64,000 nt of DNA from Pseudomonas sp. SJZ074 (GCF_007828215.1 NZ_VIUE01000018.1:59617-123616); one strand, 5' to 3'. Positions 19,583-29,040 are shown, numbered from the stretch's first letter. A program made the numbers and translations. The notes: generated by a model not told the origin, from the sequence alone.

Positions 19583-19777
19583 TCAGGGAGTTTGCGGCTT
19601 GTCGGGGGCAGTCAGGCCCGCCTGAATGCGCTGATAGATCTCTTCGCGATGCACGGCGACGTTTTTCGGGGCATTGATGCCGATACGGACCTGTTGGCCG
19701 CTGACGCCCAGAATGGTGATCGTGATGTCGTCACCAATGTTTATGCTTTCACCGACTTTGCGGGTGAGTATCAGCAT
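19583..19777 (-). CDS. rsmE: CsrA-family translational regulator, RsmE type
   Basis: A 64-residue CsrA/RsmA-family protein that binds GGA motifs in mRNA leaders and represses translation; it is antagonised by RsmY/RsmZ-type small RNAs. MLILTRKVGESINIGDD and the RNA-contact segment VAVHREEIYQRIQ are intact. The sequence (INIGDDITITILGVSGQQVR, tail LTAPDKPQTP) resembles RsmE of the P. fluorescens group more than RsmA. Its own ribosome site AAGGAGAAC includes a GGA, which fits autoregulation. Confidence 0.9.
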   Translation of the reverse strand: MLILTRKVGESINIGDDITITILGVSGQQVRIGINAPKNVAVHREEIYQRIQAGLTAPDKPQTP

Positions 19778-20025
19778 GGTGTTCTCCTTGATTACTTTAT
19801 TAGGGCACCTGATTCAGACAGTGCAGATGTCGGTACTGCTTATAGATTAGTGCTAAGTGTCACAATGTGGGTGCCTCTTTCTGACGTGCAGATGCAGCAT
19901 TAATTCCCAGGGTGCGACTATACAGAGAGACCGGGCAGGATTCTCGTGTTTTGCGTACTGTTTGCGGGGTTCTTGGTGGATGTGAGTGCTAAAATCCTTC
20001 CTTCATGTCTTCCTGAGGAAACGTT

Positions 20026-20391
20026 GTGCGTAAATTGGCTTGGGTTATCGCGGTGTTGATGCTGGCCGGATGTGGCGAAGGGCGTGAAGTCGAAGCGCCG
20101 AAGCCGAAGCCATCGGTGACCTCCGCACCAGCAGTCGCTGCTGCGCCGCAATGGGGGGTCGAGGTTCGGGGCGAGACGCCGCAGGCTGTCAGCGACCTGA
20201 CCGGATGGCTGATCGAGCACAGCTTCATGTCGAGCGTGGTTCGGGAAAATGGCAAGGAGCGGGTCCTGGTCGGACCGTTAAGCTCCAGGGCGGAGGCCGA
20301 GGCCAAGCAAGAGCAAGTCACTGCCGCCCTGGTTCGGGCCAAGAAACGCAACATCGAGACGCAGGTGGTGGATTTCCCGACGGCTCAATGA
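20026..20391 (+). CDS. Putative lipoprotein with a SPOR-like C-terminal domain
   Basis: A 121-residue protein starting at a GTG behind GAGGAAA. The signal sequence ends in the lipobox LAGC, a short Pro/Ala-rich linker follows, and residues about 40-118 (WGVEVRGETPQAVSDLTGWL ... VLVGPLSSRAEAEAKQEQV) resemble a SPOR peptidoglycan-binding repeat. If so, it is a septal or cell-wall-associated lipoprotein; the domain assignment is by eye. Confidence 0.65.
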   Translation: MRKLAWVIAVLMLAGCGEGREVEAPKPKPSVTSAPAVAAAPQWGVEVRGETPQAVSDLTGWLIEHSFMSSVVRENGKERVLVGPLSSRAEAEAKQEQVTAALVRAKKRNIETQVVDFPTAQ

Positions 20392-20407
20392 TCGAGCAAA
20401 ACAACGC

Positions 20408-20433
20408 CTGTGGGAGCAGGCTCGCTCCCACAG
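20408..20433. repeat. Short REP-derived palindrome
   Basis: TGTGGGAGCAGGCTCGCTCCCACA is a shortened, self-complementary REP remnant in the convergent space between the lipoprotein and endonuclease genes, and may act as a terminator stem. Confidence 0.6.
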
Positions 20434-20460
20434 TTGCTTTGTGCTGTTCACAATGCGAGG

Positions 20461-21150
20461 TCAGCCGCAGGCTTTCAGATCCACCGGCCCCACGAACTCG
20501 TTACCCCGTCCCATGACGCAGGCCACGCTCTGGTTGCGCTGGCGCTCCCAGCTTTCCACTGGATAGGTTTTATCCCAGGCTTCGTACAGACGCCGGTCCT
20601 GTTTCGAAAGCTGCAGGCCATATTGCTTGCTCATGTAGAAATACGTTCGGGCGATCATTCCCCGGATGGAAGGGCGAGGCATGACTTTCTTCGCCTTGAA
20701 ATCCACCTGGGTCAGGCACGAGCCGTACTGGCCCTTCTGCACCGGTAGCCAGCCGAAGCTGAAGTTGTTCCGGTCACCATTCACTTCGCCGATGCTGGGC
20801 ACCAGGTTGTGAAGGTCGGCTTCGGCCCGTTGATAGACCGGATCGTAGCGGGTGCAGTTCTTGCGCCCACCTTGTTGCCAGCACTGGCGCTGATGACCGA
20901 TCTGCCACGCCGGAACGATATGCTCCCACTCGATACGGGCGGCGCGACTGGCATTCTTGCGGGGCACATAACCGCAGGCCGCCAGGTTGACGCGATTGCC
21001 GGTGTACTTGCAGCCGCAGTAGAACTCGGTGGACTGCGGGGCGTAGAGTTTCCAGGCGACTTTCTTGGCTTCGTTGAAGGTACGAGGAGCCCCGGCCTGG
21101 GCGCCTGTGGCGATAAGCACAAGCAGTAAAGCAACACAGCGGACTTTCAT
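20461..21150 (-). CDS. Secreted endonuclease I (EndA/NucM family)
   Basis: A 229-residue non-specific nuclease. The signal peptide ends near GAQAG; the beta-beta-alpha-metal catalytic motif is IEWEHIVPAWQIGHQ and the metal-binding Asn segment is NGDRNNFSFG. Paired cysteines suggest disulfides, so it acts in the periplasm or outside the cell. The ATG at 21150 begins the signal peptide; the frame extends upstream without family similarity. It follows the DUF1654 gene by 5 bp. Confidence 0.9.
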   Translation of the reverse strand: MKVRCVALLLVLIATGAQAGAPRTFNEAKKVAWKLYAPQSTEFYCGCKYTGNRVNLAACGYVPRKNASRAARIEWEHIVPAWQIGHQRQCWQQGGRKNCTRYDPVYQRAEADLHNLVPSIGEVNGDRNNFSFGWLPVQKGQYGSCLTQVDFKAKKVMPRPSIRGMIARTYFYMSKQYGLQLSKQDRRLYEAWDKTYPVESWERQRNQSVACVMGRGNEFVGPVDLKACG

Positions 21151-21155
21151 CGGAC

Positions 21156-21404
21156 TCAATCTTCCTTCGGCACAACCCAGAAAACCTGCACGCCACCATC
21201 GTCGCGATAGGCGAGGGTCACGTTGTCGTTCTCGTCGATTTCTTCCAGCAGGCGCTCCCATTCCTCCACGGGTTCGTCGGGAAGGCGAAAGATCAGGGCT
21301 GCCTTGGCTTTTTGCGCAGTAGGGGCGTTGATGATTTTCGAGACCCGCAGGCCGAGTTTTGTATAGGAGTCTAAGGGGGTAGTTGCAGCGGAGGGCGTGG
21401 CCAC
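21156..21404 (-). CDS. DUF1654-domain protein
   Basis: A small protein whose core (LGLRVSKIINAPTAQKAKAA ... DEPVEEWERLLEEI) is the DUF1654 pattern, common in Pseudomonas and its phages and without known function. I chose the GTG at 21404 (82 residues) because AAGGAT lies 8 bases upstream and family members begin close to there; ATG codons at 21434 and 21455 give longer forms without a ribosome site. It is probably cotranscribed with the endonuclease gene. Confidence 0.75.
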   Translation of the reverse strand: MATPSAATTPLDSYTKLGLRVSKIINAPTAQKAKAALIFRLPDEPVEEWERLLEEIDENDNVTLAYRDDGGVQVFWVVPKED

Positions 21405-21676
21405 AGGATTATCCTTATTAAGCTGTACGTGCATACAGTATTTAACCGTAGGCATTTACGCAACTGCTTAAAATTCAAGAAAATCGTCTGACAGCACGTT
21501 TGACGTTTTGGTGTGGGAAAAAATGATTATTTATCGCTGGGACCGAGAAGCTAACCGCTGTGGCTTCGAGTTTATCTGTTCAACCCGATGGCATCGAAGC
21601 GGCGGCATGATCCGAGACCCTGCGAACACAACCGCAACGTTGACAAATCCCCGAAGCCTTACCATAGTTCACTTCA

Positions 21677-21690
21677 CGCAAACGTTTGCG
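21677..21690. promoter_or_regulatory. LacI-type operator upstream of the ribose operon
   Basis: The perfect palindrome CGCAAACGTTTGCG is the canonical LacI/PurR/RbsR-type site and lies 54 bp before the rbsB start. It is the likely target of the RbsR protein encoded within the same operon. The rest of the 339-bp gap between the DUF1654 gene and rbsB shows no gene. Confidence 0.85.
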
Positions 21691-21743
21691 CGGCGTTCCG
21701 TGCACTGATTTGCCCACAATAATCATAAGATCGGAGTGAACCC

Positions 21744-22700
21744 ATGAAGTTGCCATTCGCTGGACGCCTTCTCGCTGTCGCCGTGCTCGCGGCTGCATCC
21801 ACTGCATTGCCGTTCTCCTCGGTATCCGCCCAGGCCGCTGAAAAACCCAAGGTCGCCCTGGTCATGAAATCCCTGGCCAACGAATTCTTCCTGACCATGG
21901 AAGATGGCGCCAAGGCCTATCAGAAGGAACACTCCGCCGATTTCGACCTGATCTCCAACGGGATCAAGGATGAAACCGACACCGCCAACCAGATCCGCAT
22001 CGTCGAGCAGATGATCGTGTCCAAGGTTGATGCCCTCATCATTGCGCCCGCCGATTCCAAGGCCATGGTGCCGGTGATCAAGAAAGCCGTCGATGCCGGT
22101 ATCACGGTGATCAACATAGACAACCAGCTCGATCCTGCCGTGGTCAAGAGCAAGAACATCAATGTGCCGTTCGTAGGCCCGGACAACCGCAAGGGTGCGC
22201 GCCTGGTCGGTGAATACCTGGCCAAGCAACTCAAGGCCGGTGATGAGGTCGGCATCATCGAAGGCGTGTCCACCACCACCAATGCCCAGGCGCGCACCGC
22301 GGGCTTCAAGGATGCAATGGAAGCGGCGCAGGTCAAGGTCGTGTCCCTGCAATCGGGCGATTGGGAGATCAACAAGGGCAATCAGGTCGCTGCGTCGATG
22401 CTCAGCGAATACCCGAACATCAAGGCGTTGCTGGCCGGTAACGACAGCATGGCAGTCGGCGCGGTATCCGCCGTGCGCGCTGCCGGCAAGGCCGGCAAGG
22501 TGCAAGTGGTCGGCTACGACAACATCAATGCCATCAAACCGATGCTCAAGGACGGCCGTGTCCTGGCGACCGCCGACCAGTTTGCTGCCAAACAGGCGGT
22601 CTTCGGTATCGAGACGGCCCTGAAGATCCTCAAGGGCGAGAAAGTCGACAGCGGTGCCAACGGCGTGATCGAAACGCCGGTCGAGCTGGTTACGAAGTAA
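21744..22700 (+). CDS. rbsB: Ribose ABC transporter, periplasmic substrate-binding protein
   Basis: A 318-residue sugar-binding protein of the periplasmic-binding-protein type I fold. A signal peptide ends at AQAAEK, followed by KVALVMKSLANEFFLTMEDG. It captures D-ribose and delivers it to RbsC. It is first in the rbsBACRKD operon behind an RbsR-type operator. Confidence 0.95.
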   Translation: MKLPFAGRLLAVAVLAAASTALPFSSVSAQAAEKPKVALVMKSLANEFFLTMEDGAKAYQKEHSADFDLISNGIKDETDTANQIRIVEQMIVSKVDALIIAPADSKAMVPVIKKAVDAGITVINIDNQLDPAVVKSKNINVPFVGPDNRKGARLVGEYLAKQLKAGDEVGIIEGVSTTTNAQARTAGFKDAMEAAQVKVVSLQSGDWEINKGNQVAASMLSEYPNIKALLAGNDSMAVGAVSAVRAAGKAGKVQVVGYDNINAIKPMLKDGRVLATADQFAAKQAVFGIETALKILKGEKVDSGANGVIETPVELVTK

Positions 22701-22719
22701 TCGTCCTGACGATGTAGTG

Positions 22720-22743
22720 GTGCTCGCCCATCCGGGCGAGCAC
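22720..22743 (+). other. Perfect hairpin between rbsB and rbsA
   Basis: GTGCTCGCCC, a four-base loop ATCC, then GGGCGAGCAC: a 10-bp perfect stem with no T-tract. It is placed to protect rbsB mRNA from 3' decay and so raise the binding protein above the membrane components. Confidence 0.7.
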
Positions 22744-22756
22744 GTGGAGAGTCTTT

Positions 22757-24310
22757 ATGTCCGTTTTCGACCCGAACGCTGTCCTGACTGTCAGTGGCAT
22801 CGGTAAAACCTATGCCCAGCCGGTACTGACCGACATCGACCTGACGTTGAGGCGCGGTGAAGTGCTGGCACTGACCGGTGAAAATGGCGCCGGTAAAAGT
22901 ACCCTGTCCAAGATCATCGGTGGGCTGGTGACACCGACGACAGGGCAGATGCAATTCCAGGGGCAGGATTATCGCCCCGGCAGCCGTACCCAGGCCGAAG
23001 AGCTGGGCGTGCGGATGGTGATGCAGGAACTCAACCTGCTGCCGACCCTGTCCGTGGCCGAAAACCTGTTCCTCGACAACCTGCCCAGCCGCGGCGGCTG
23101 GATCAGCCGCAAGCAGTTGCGCAAGGCCGCCATGGAAGCCATGGCCCAGGTGGGGCTCGACGCAATCGATCCCGACACCCTGGTCGGCGAGCTGGGCATC
23201 GGTCACCAGCAGATGGTCGAGATCGCCCGTAACCTGATTGGCGATTGCCATGTGCTGATTCTCGACGAACCGACCGCCATGCTGACGGCGCGCGAGGTCG
23301 AGATGCTGTTCGAACAGATCACCCGCCTGCAGGCCCGGGGCGTTTCGATCATCTACATTTCCCATCGCCTCGAAGAACTGGCACGGGTTGCCCAACGCAT
23401 TGCGGTGCTGCGCGACGGTAACCTGGTCTGCGTCGAGCCGATGGCCAATTACAACAGCGAGCAGTTGGTGACGCTGATGGTCGGTCGGGAACTGGGCGAG
23501 CACATCGACCTGGGACCGCGGCAGATCGGCGCGCCGGCCCTGACCGTCAAGGGCCTGAGCCGTTCCGACAAGGTTCGTGATGTGTCCTTCGAAGTCCGCA
23601 GTGGCGAAATATTCGGCATCTCCGGCCTGATCGGGGCAGGGCGCACCGAATTGCTGCGGCTGATCTTCGGCGCCGATGCGGCCGATAGCGGCACCGTGGC
23701 GTTGGGTTCCCCGGCCACCGTCGCCAACATCCGTTCGCCGGCCGATGCGGTGGCCCATGGCATCGCCTTGATCACTGAGGACCGCAAGGGTGAAGGCCTG
23801 TTGTTGACCCAATCCATTGCCGCCAACATTGCCTTGGGTAACATGCCGGAGATTTCCAGTGCCGGTATCGTCAACGGCAATGACGAACTATCCCTGGCTC
23901 GGCGGCAGATCGATGCCATGCGCATCCGCAGCTCCAGCCCGGCACAGCTGGTGTCCGAGTTGTCGGGTGGCAACCAGCAGAAAGTGGTGATCGGCCGCTG
24001 GCTCGAACGCGATTGCTCGGTGCTGTTGTTCGACGAGCCGACCCGTGGTATCGACGTCGGCGCGAAGTTCGACATCTACGCGCTGCTCGGCGAATTGACC
24101 CGCCAGGGCAAGGCGCTGGTCGTGGTGTCCAGCGACCTGCGGGAACTGATGTTGATCTGTGACCGGATCGGCGTGCTGTCCGCCGGTCGCCTGATCGACA
24201 CCTTCGAGCGTGCCAGCTGGACCCAGGATGACTTGCTTGCCGCCGCATTCGCCGGCTACCAGAAACGTGACGCGTTGCTCAACGAAGCGGCGCCTAGGGA
24301 ATTTTCATGA
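22757..24310 (+). CDS. rbsA: Ribose ABC transporter, ATP-binding protein
   Basis: A 517-residue protein with two ATPase domains. The first has Walker A TGENGAGKST and Walker B VLILDEPTAML; the second has a degenerate P-loop (SGLIGAGRTE), as is normal for sugar ABC ATPases of this class, with LSGGNQQKVVIGRWL. It powers ribose import. Its stop overlaps rbsC (ATGA). Confidence 0.95.
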   Translation: MSVFDPNAVLTVSGIGKTYAQPVLTDIDLTLRRGEVLALTGENGAGKSTLSKIIGGLVTPTTGQMQFQGQDYRPGSRTQAEELGVRMVMQELNLLPTLSVAENLFLDNLPSRGGWISRKQLRKAAMEAMAQVGLDAIDPDTLVGELGIGHQQMVEIARNLIGDCHVLILDEPTAMLTAREVEMLFEQITRLQARGVSIIYISHRLEELARVAQRIAVLRDGNLVCVEPMANYNSEQLVTLMVGRELGEHIDLGPRQIGAPALTVKGLSRSDKVRDVSFEVRSGEIFGISGLIGAGRTELLRLIFGADAADSGTVALGSPATVANIRSPADAVAHGIALITEDRKGEGLLLTQSIAANIALGNMPEISSAGIVNGNDELSLARRQIDAMRIRSSSPAQLVSELSGGNQQKVVIGRWLERDCSVLLFDEPTRGIDVGAKFDIYALLGELTRQGKALVVVSSDLRELMLICDRIGVLSAGRLIDTFERASWTQDDLLAAAFAGYQKRDALLNEAAPREFS

Positions 24311-25284
24311 AAACCGCATCTGCCGTCAGCAAGCCGAGTGGCAACTTCTACGGCCTCGGCACTTATCTGGGGCTGGCCGGCGCGCTGCTGGCCATGGTCG
24401 CGCTGTTCTCGGTCCTGAGCAGCCACTTCCTTTCCTATGACACGTTCAGCACCCTGGCGAACCAGATTCCCGACCTCATGGTGCTGGCGGTCGGCATGAC
24501 GTTCATCCTGATCATCGGTGGCATCGACCTGTCGGTGGGCTCGGTGCTGGCGCTGGCGGCCTCGACGGTCAGTGTCGCGGTGCTCGGCTGGGGCTGGAGC
24601 GTCTGGCCCTCGGCCTTGCTGGGCATGGCCGTGGCGGCGCTGGCGGGGACCGTCACTGGTTCGATCACGGTGGCGTGGCGGATTCCATCGTTCATCGTCT
24701 CCCTGGGCGTGCTGGAGATGGCTCGCGGCCTCGCGTACCAGATGACCGGGTCCCGGACGGCTTATATCGGTGACTCCTTCGCCTGGCTGTCCAATCCGAT
24801 TGCGTTCGGTATTTCACCGTCCTTCATCATTGCCTTGCTGGTGATCTTCATTGCCCAGGCCGTGCTGACCCGTACGGTGTTCGGTCGCTACCTGATCGGC
24901 ATCGGCACCAACGAAGAAGCAGTGCGCCTGGCCGGTATCAATCCGAAGCCCTACAAGATCCTGGTATTCAGCCTGATGGGCTTGCTGGCCGGCGTGGCGG
25001 CGTTGTTCCAGATTTCCCGCCTGGAGGCGGCGGACCCGAATGCGGGGGCAGGGCTCGAACTGCAGGTCATTGCCGCCGTGGTGATCGGTGGTACCAGCCT
25101 GATGGGCGGGCGCGGTTCGGTCATCAGTACCTTCTTTGGCGTGTTGATCATCTCCGTGCTGGCGGCAGGCCTGGCGCAGATCGGTGCGACAGAGCCGACC
25201 AAGCGCATTATTACCGGTGCGGTGATCGTGGTGGCGGTGGTGCTGGATACCTACCGCAGCCAGCGCGCCAGCCGGCGGTCCTGA
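24307..25284 (+). CDS. rbsC: Ribose ABC transporter, permease
   Basis: A 325-residue inner-membrane permease with about eight to ten hydrophobic segments and the family motif IIGGIDLSVGSVLALAA. It forms the channel energised by RbsA. Only 3 bp separate its stop from rbsR. Confidence 0.95.
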   Translation: MKTASAVSKPSGNFYGLGTYLGLAGALLAMVALFSVLSSHFLSYDTFSTLANQIPDLMVLAVGMTFILIIGGIDLSVGSVLALAASTVSVAVLGWGWSVWPSALLGMAVAALAGTVTGSITVAWRIPSFIVSLGVLEMARGLAYQMTGSRTAYIGDSFAWLSNPIAFGISPSFIIALLVIFIAQAVLTRTVFGRYLIGIGTNEEAVRLAGINPKPYKILVFSLMGLLAGVAALFQISRLEAADPNAGAGLELQVIAAVVIGGTSLMGGRGSVISTFFGVLIISVLAAGLAQIGATEPTKRIITGAVIVVAVVLDTYRSQRASRRS

Positions 25285-25287
25285 GCC

Positions 25288-26307
25288 ATGGCGACGATCA
25301 AGGATGTAGCAGCGCTTGCGGGGATTTCCTACACGACAGTGTCCCATGTCGTGAACAAGACCCGGCCGGTCAGCGAAGAGGTGCGACTCAAGGTCGAGGC
25401 GGCGATCCAGCGTCTCGACTATGTGCCCAGCGCGGTGGCCCGTTCGCTCAAGGCCAAGACCACGGCGACCATCGGCCTGCTGGTGCCCAACAGCCTCAAC
25501 CCTTACTTTGCCGAGCTGGCCCGGGGAATCGAGGATTACTGCGAGCGCAACGGTTATTGCGTGATCCTGTGCAACTCCGACGACAACCCGGACAAGCAGC
25601 GCAGTTACCTGCGGGTGCTGCTGGAAAAACGCATTGACGGCCTGATCGTCGCTTCCGCCGGTGGCGACGTCGGCCTGGCGCAAGGCCTGAAGGGTGTTCG
25701 CACGCCCATGGTCATCGTCGACCGCGGGCTGGACGGCGTCGACGCGGACCTGGTGCGCATCGATCACGAATACGGCGCGTACCTGGCCACCCGACACCTG
25801 CTGGAGCTGGGGCACCGCGATATTGCCTTTATCGGTGGGCCGGCGGACACCAGTGTGGCGCAGATGCGCCTGGCCGGTTACTGCCGCGCGTTGAAAGAGG
25901 CGGGGATCGAGTTGCCCGTCGAGCGTAAGCTCGAAAGCGATTTCACCAGCACCGGCGGCTACCGCGCCGCAGCCGAATTGCTTGAACAGCAGCCACCCAG
26001 TGCGATCTTTGCGGCCAACGACATGATCGGCATCGGTGTGCTGCGAGCCGCCGCCGAGCGCAACGTGCGGGTGCCCAGCGAGCTGTCGGTCATCGGTTTC
26101 GACGACATCCAGATGAGTCGTTATGTCTACCCGGCGCTGACCACGGTGGGGCAATCGATTCTGCAACTTGGCGAGATGGCGGCGGAAGTGTTGTTGCGGC
26201 GGATCGCCACGCCCGGGCTGGTCACCGATCAACGGATCGTGACGCCCAGCATTGTCTTGCGGGAGTCGACCGCGCCACTGTCCGGCGCATTCGCCCAGTA
26301 CCGCTGA
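25288..26307 (+). CDS. rbsR: LacI-family ribose operon regulator
   Basis: A 339-residue repressor. The N-terminal helix-turn-helix reads ATIKDVAALAGISYTTVSHV with the hinge helix VPSAVARSLKAKTT; the rest is a sugar-binding core. It sits inside the operon, which differs from the enterobacterial order, where rbsR is last. It probably binds the palindrome at 21677-21690. Confidence 0.95.
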   Translation: MATIKDVAALAGISYTTVSHVVNKTRPVSEEVRLKVEAAIQRLDYVPSAVARSLKAKTTATIGLLVPNSLNPYFAELARGIEDYCERNGYCVILCNSDDNPDKQRSYLRVLLEKRIDGLIVASAGGDVGLAQGLKGVRTPMVIVDRGLDGVDADLVRIDHEYGAYLATRHLLELGHRDIAFIGGPADTSVAQMRLAGYCRALKEAGIELPVERKLESDFTSTGGYRAAAELLEQQPPSAIFAANDMIGIGVLRAAAERNVRVPSELSVIGFDDIQMSRYVYPALTTVGQSILQLGEMAAEVLLRRIATPGLVTDQRIVTPSIVLRESTAPLSGAFAQYR

Positions 26308-26330
26308 ACCGAATGGATGAGTAGTGACGT

Positions 26331-27245
26331 ATGTCTGCAAAAGTAGTGGTAATAGGCAGCCTGAACATGGACCTGGTGACCCGCGCGCCGCGTTTGCCCC
26401 GGGGCGGTGAAACGCTGATCGGCGAGTCGTTCTCCACGATTGCCGGGGGCAAGGGTGCCAACCAGGCGGTGGCTGCGGCGCGCCTGGGGGCTCGGGTCTC
26501 CATGGTCGGTTGTGTGGGCAGCGATGCCTATGGCCAGGCATTGCGAGGCGCGCTGCTGGCCGAAGGCATCGATTGCCAAGCCGTCAGTGTCGTGGAGGGG
26601 GCCAGCGGCGTGGCGCTGATCGTGGTCGATGACAACAGCCAGAATGCGATTGTCATCGTCGCCGGTGCCAATGGTGCGCTCACGCCCGAGGTACTGGACG
26701 GTTTCGACAAGGCGCTGCAAGACGCCGATGTCATCATCTGCCAGCTTGAAGTGCCCGACGCCACGGTCGGCCATGCGCTCAAGCGCGGCCGCGAGCTGGG
26801 CAAGATCGTCATTCTCAATCCGGCACCGGCTTCCCGTGCGCTGCCGGCCGACTGGTACGCGTGTGTCGACTACCTGATTCCCAACGAGAGCGAGGCCGCC
26901 ATGCTGAGCGGCTTGGCGGTGGATTCCCTGGAAACCGCCGAAGCGGCCGCGGCGCAATTGATCGCCGCCGGTGCCGGTAAGGTGGTCGTGACGCTGGGCG
27001 CCCAGGGGCTGATGTTCGCCAACGGCTCGAGTTTCGAACACTTCCCGGCGCCGCGGGTCAAGGCTGTGGACACCACGGCGGCGGGGGATACCTTTGTCGG
27101 TGGTTTCGCGGCTGCCCTCGCCAATGGAAAAAGCGAAGTCGACGCGATTCGTTTCGGTCAGGTCGCCGCGGCGCTGTCGGTCACCCGCGTCGGGGCCCAG
27201 CCCTCCATCCCCACATTGCTGGAAGTACAGGCTTTCAAACCATGA
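26331..27245 (+). CDS. rbsK: Ribokinase
   Basis: A 304-residue PfkB-family kinase that makes D-ribose 5-phosphate. The N-terminal GSLNMDLVTRAPRLPRGGET and the C-terminal anion-hole/catalytic motif DTTAAGDTFVGGFA are present. It overlaps rbsD by four bases. Confidence 0.95.
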   Translation: MSAKVVVIGSLNMDLVTRAPRLPRGGETLIGESFSTIAGGKGANQAVAAARLGARVSMVGCVGSDAYGQALRGALLAEGIDCQAVSVVEGASGVALIVVDDNSQNAIVIVAGANGALTPEVLDGFDKALQDADVIICQLEVPDATVGHALKRGRELGKIVILNPAPASRALPADWYACVDYLIPNESEAAMLSGLAVDSLETAEAAAAQLIAAGAGKVVVTLGAQGLMFANGSSFEHFPAPRVKAVDTTAAGDTFVGGFAAALANGKSEVDAIRFGQVAAALSVTRVGAQPSIPTLLEVQAFKP

Positions 27246-27646
27246 AAAAGACACCCTTGTTGAATGTGGCCCTTTCACGACTGATCGCCTCCCTCGGTCA
27301 TGGCGATAAGGTGGTCATTGGTGACGCCGGGCTACCGGTCCCCCCTGGCGTCGAGTTGATCGACCTGGCCCTGACCCACGGCATTCCCGATTTCGTCAGT
27401 ACCCTGAAAGTGGTGCTCAGTGAAATGCAGGTGGAACGCCATGTGCTGGCCACTGAAATATTCGATAAACAGCCAGCGGCCCTGTCGACGCTTGAGTCGT
27501 TGCAGGCCGAAGGTGCAATGGGGGCGCGTGAGTTGGTCAGTCATGAGCAATTCAAGGTCCTCAGCCGACAAGCTCGAGCGATTATTCGCACAGGAGAATG
27601 CTCTCCGTACTGCAACGTTGTGCTGATTGCTGGAGTAACCTTCTAA
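27242..27646 (+). CDS. rbsD: D-ribose pyranase
   Basis: A 134-residue RbsD/FucU-family protein that interconverts beta-pyranose and beta-furanose forms of ribose before phosphorylation. The catalytic region GHGDKVVIGDAGLPVPPGV is present. The ATG overlaps the rbsK stop (ATGA). Confidence 0.93.
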   Translation: MKKTPLLNVALSRLIASLGHGDKVVIGDAGLPVPPGVELIDLALTHGIPDFVSTLKVVLSEMQVERHVLATEIFDKQPAALSTLESLQAEGAMGARELVSHEQFKVLSRQARAIIRTGECSPYCNVVLIAGVTF

Positions 27647-27668
27647 ACCCCCGCACAAGGAGTGCACC

Positions 27669-28697
27669 ATGCACCGCTATGCTCAGAAAATGCATCAACT
27701 GTTCCGGAGTCTGCTGCTGTTGTCACTGATCACCGCTACGAGCGCCCAGGCGGCGGAAAAAATCGATCTGATCATCGACACCGATCCCGGGGCCGACGAT
27801 GTGGTCGCCTTGTTGTTCGCCCTGGCATCTCCTGAAGAACTGCAGATCCGCGCGCTGACCACCGTCGCCGGCAACGTGCGCCTGGACAAGACCTCCCGCA
27901 ACGCTCGCCTGGCCCGGGAATGGGCAGGGCGCGAGGATGTGCCGGTGTACGCCGGCGCGCCGAAGCCGATGATGCGTACGCCGATCTATGCGGAAAACAT
28001 CCATGGCAAGGAAGGCCTGTCGGGTGTCACCGTCCATGAGCCGAAAAAGGGCCTGGCCAAGGGCAACGCCGTCAACTACCTGATCGAGACCCTCAAGGCG
28101 GCCAAGCCCCACAGCATCACCATTGCCATGCTTGGTCCGCAGACCAACCTGGCCCTGGCGCTGATCCAGGAGCCGGACATCGTCCAGGGCATCAAGGAAG
28201 TGGTGATCATGGGCGGTGCGCACTTCAATGGCGGGAATATCACGCCGGTGGCTGAATTCAATCTGTTCGCCGACCCACAGGCGGCGGAGGTAGTCGCCAA
28301 GAGCGGTGTGAAGCTGACCTACCTGCCGCTGGACGTGACCCACAAGATCCTCACCAGCGAAGCTCGCCTCAAGCAGATCGCGGCCGTGAACAACAATGCC
28401 AGCAAGCTGGTCGGCGATATCCTCAACGAGTACGTCAAGGGCGATATGGAGCACTACGGCATGTCGGGCGGGCCGGTGCATGACGCGACAGTGATTGCCT
28501 ACCTGCTCAAGCCGCAGCTGTTCACCGGTCGTTCGGTCAACGTCGTGGTGGACAGCCGCGAGGGGCCGACCTTCGGGCAGACCATCGTGGACTGGTACGA
28601 CGGCCTGAAGGCACCCAAGAATGCATTCTGGGTGGAAAACGGCGATGCCCAGGGTTTCTTCGACCTGCTGACCGAGCGTCTGGCACGTCTCAAGTAA
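27669..28697 (+). CDS. Exported nucleoside hydrolase
   Basis: A 342-residue inosine/uridine-preferring nucleoside hydrolase. The N-terminus is a signal peptide (LLLLSLITATSAQAAEK), followed by the calcium-site motif LIIDTDPGADDVVALLFALA and EFNLFADPQAAEVV. It would release ribose from ribonucleosides in the periplasm. It lies 23 bp after rbsD, so its product feeds the transporter of the same operon. Confidence 0.92.
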   Translation: MHRYAQKMHQLFRSLLLLSLITATSAQAAEKIDLIIDTDPGADDVVALLFALASPEELQIRALTTVAGNVRLDKTSRNARLAREWAGREDVPVYAGAPKPMMRTPIYAENIHGKEGLSGVTVHEPKKGLAKGNAVNYLIETLKAAKPHSITIAMLGPQTNLALALIQEPDIVQGIKEVVIMGGAHFNGGNITPVAEFNLFADPQAAEVVAKSGVKLTYLPLDVTHKILTSEARLKQIAAVNNNASKLVGDILNEYVKGDMEHYGMSGGPVHDATVIAYLLKPQLFTGRSVNVVVDSREGPTFGQTIVDWYDGLKAPKNAFWVENGDAQGFFDLLTERLARLK

Positions 28698-28718
28698 GCT
28701 GCCTTCGCAACGCAAGAC

Positions 28719-28815
28719 CTGTGAAAGCGAGCCTGCTCGCGATAGCGGACTGTTTGGCGACATCAATCAAGCTTACCCACCGCCATCGCGAGGAAGCCCG
28801 GCTCCTGCTGTAGCC
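28719..28815. repeat. Degenerate REP pair
   Basis: GTGAAAGCGAGCCTGCTCGCGA and a decayed facing copy (TCGCGAGGAAGCCCGGCTCCTG) lie between the convergent nucleoside hydrolase and a small minus-strand gene. Confidence 0.7.
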
Positions 28816-29013
28816 TCAATCGGCAGCTTCGATGACGCTCGGGTAGCGTTCGAATGCCTGCTGGATGAAGTTTCGGGCCACCTCCGTGCCCAATTCCTTC
28901 ACCAACAGCTCTATAACGATGATCGCCAGTTCCTCGGGGCTGCCAGGGCTGTAGGAGCTGTGGCCCTCCGACCATTTGGCATTGATGGTGGCTTCGATGC
29001 TGATGATGCTCAT
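28816..29013 (-). CDS. Small hypothetical protein
   Basis: A 65-residue protein (MSIISIEATINAKWSEGHSS...) with a predicted helical C-terminal half and no membrane segment. I do not recognise a family with certainty. The ATG at 29013 lies 28 bp from the MITE at 29041, which now forms its upstream region and may carry or disrupt its promoter. Confidence 0.6.
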   Translation of the reverse strand: MSIISIEATINAKWSEGHSSYSPGSPEELAIIVIELLVKELGTEVARNFIQQAFERYPSVIEAAD

Positions 29014-29040
29014 GGCAGGGCTCGCGGGTTGAGAGGTCTG

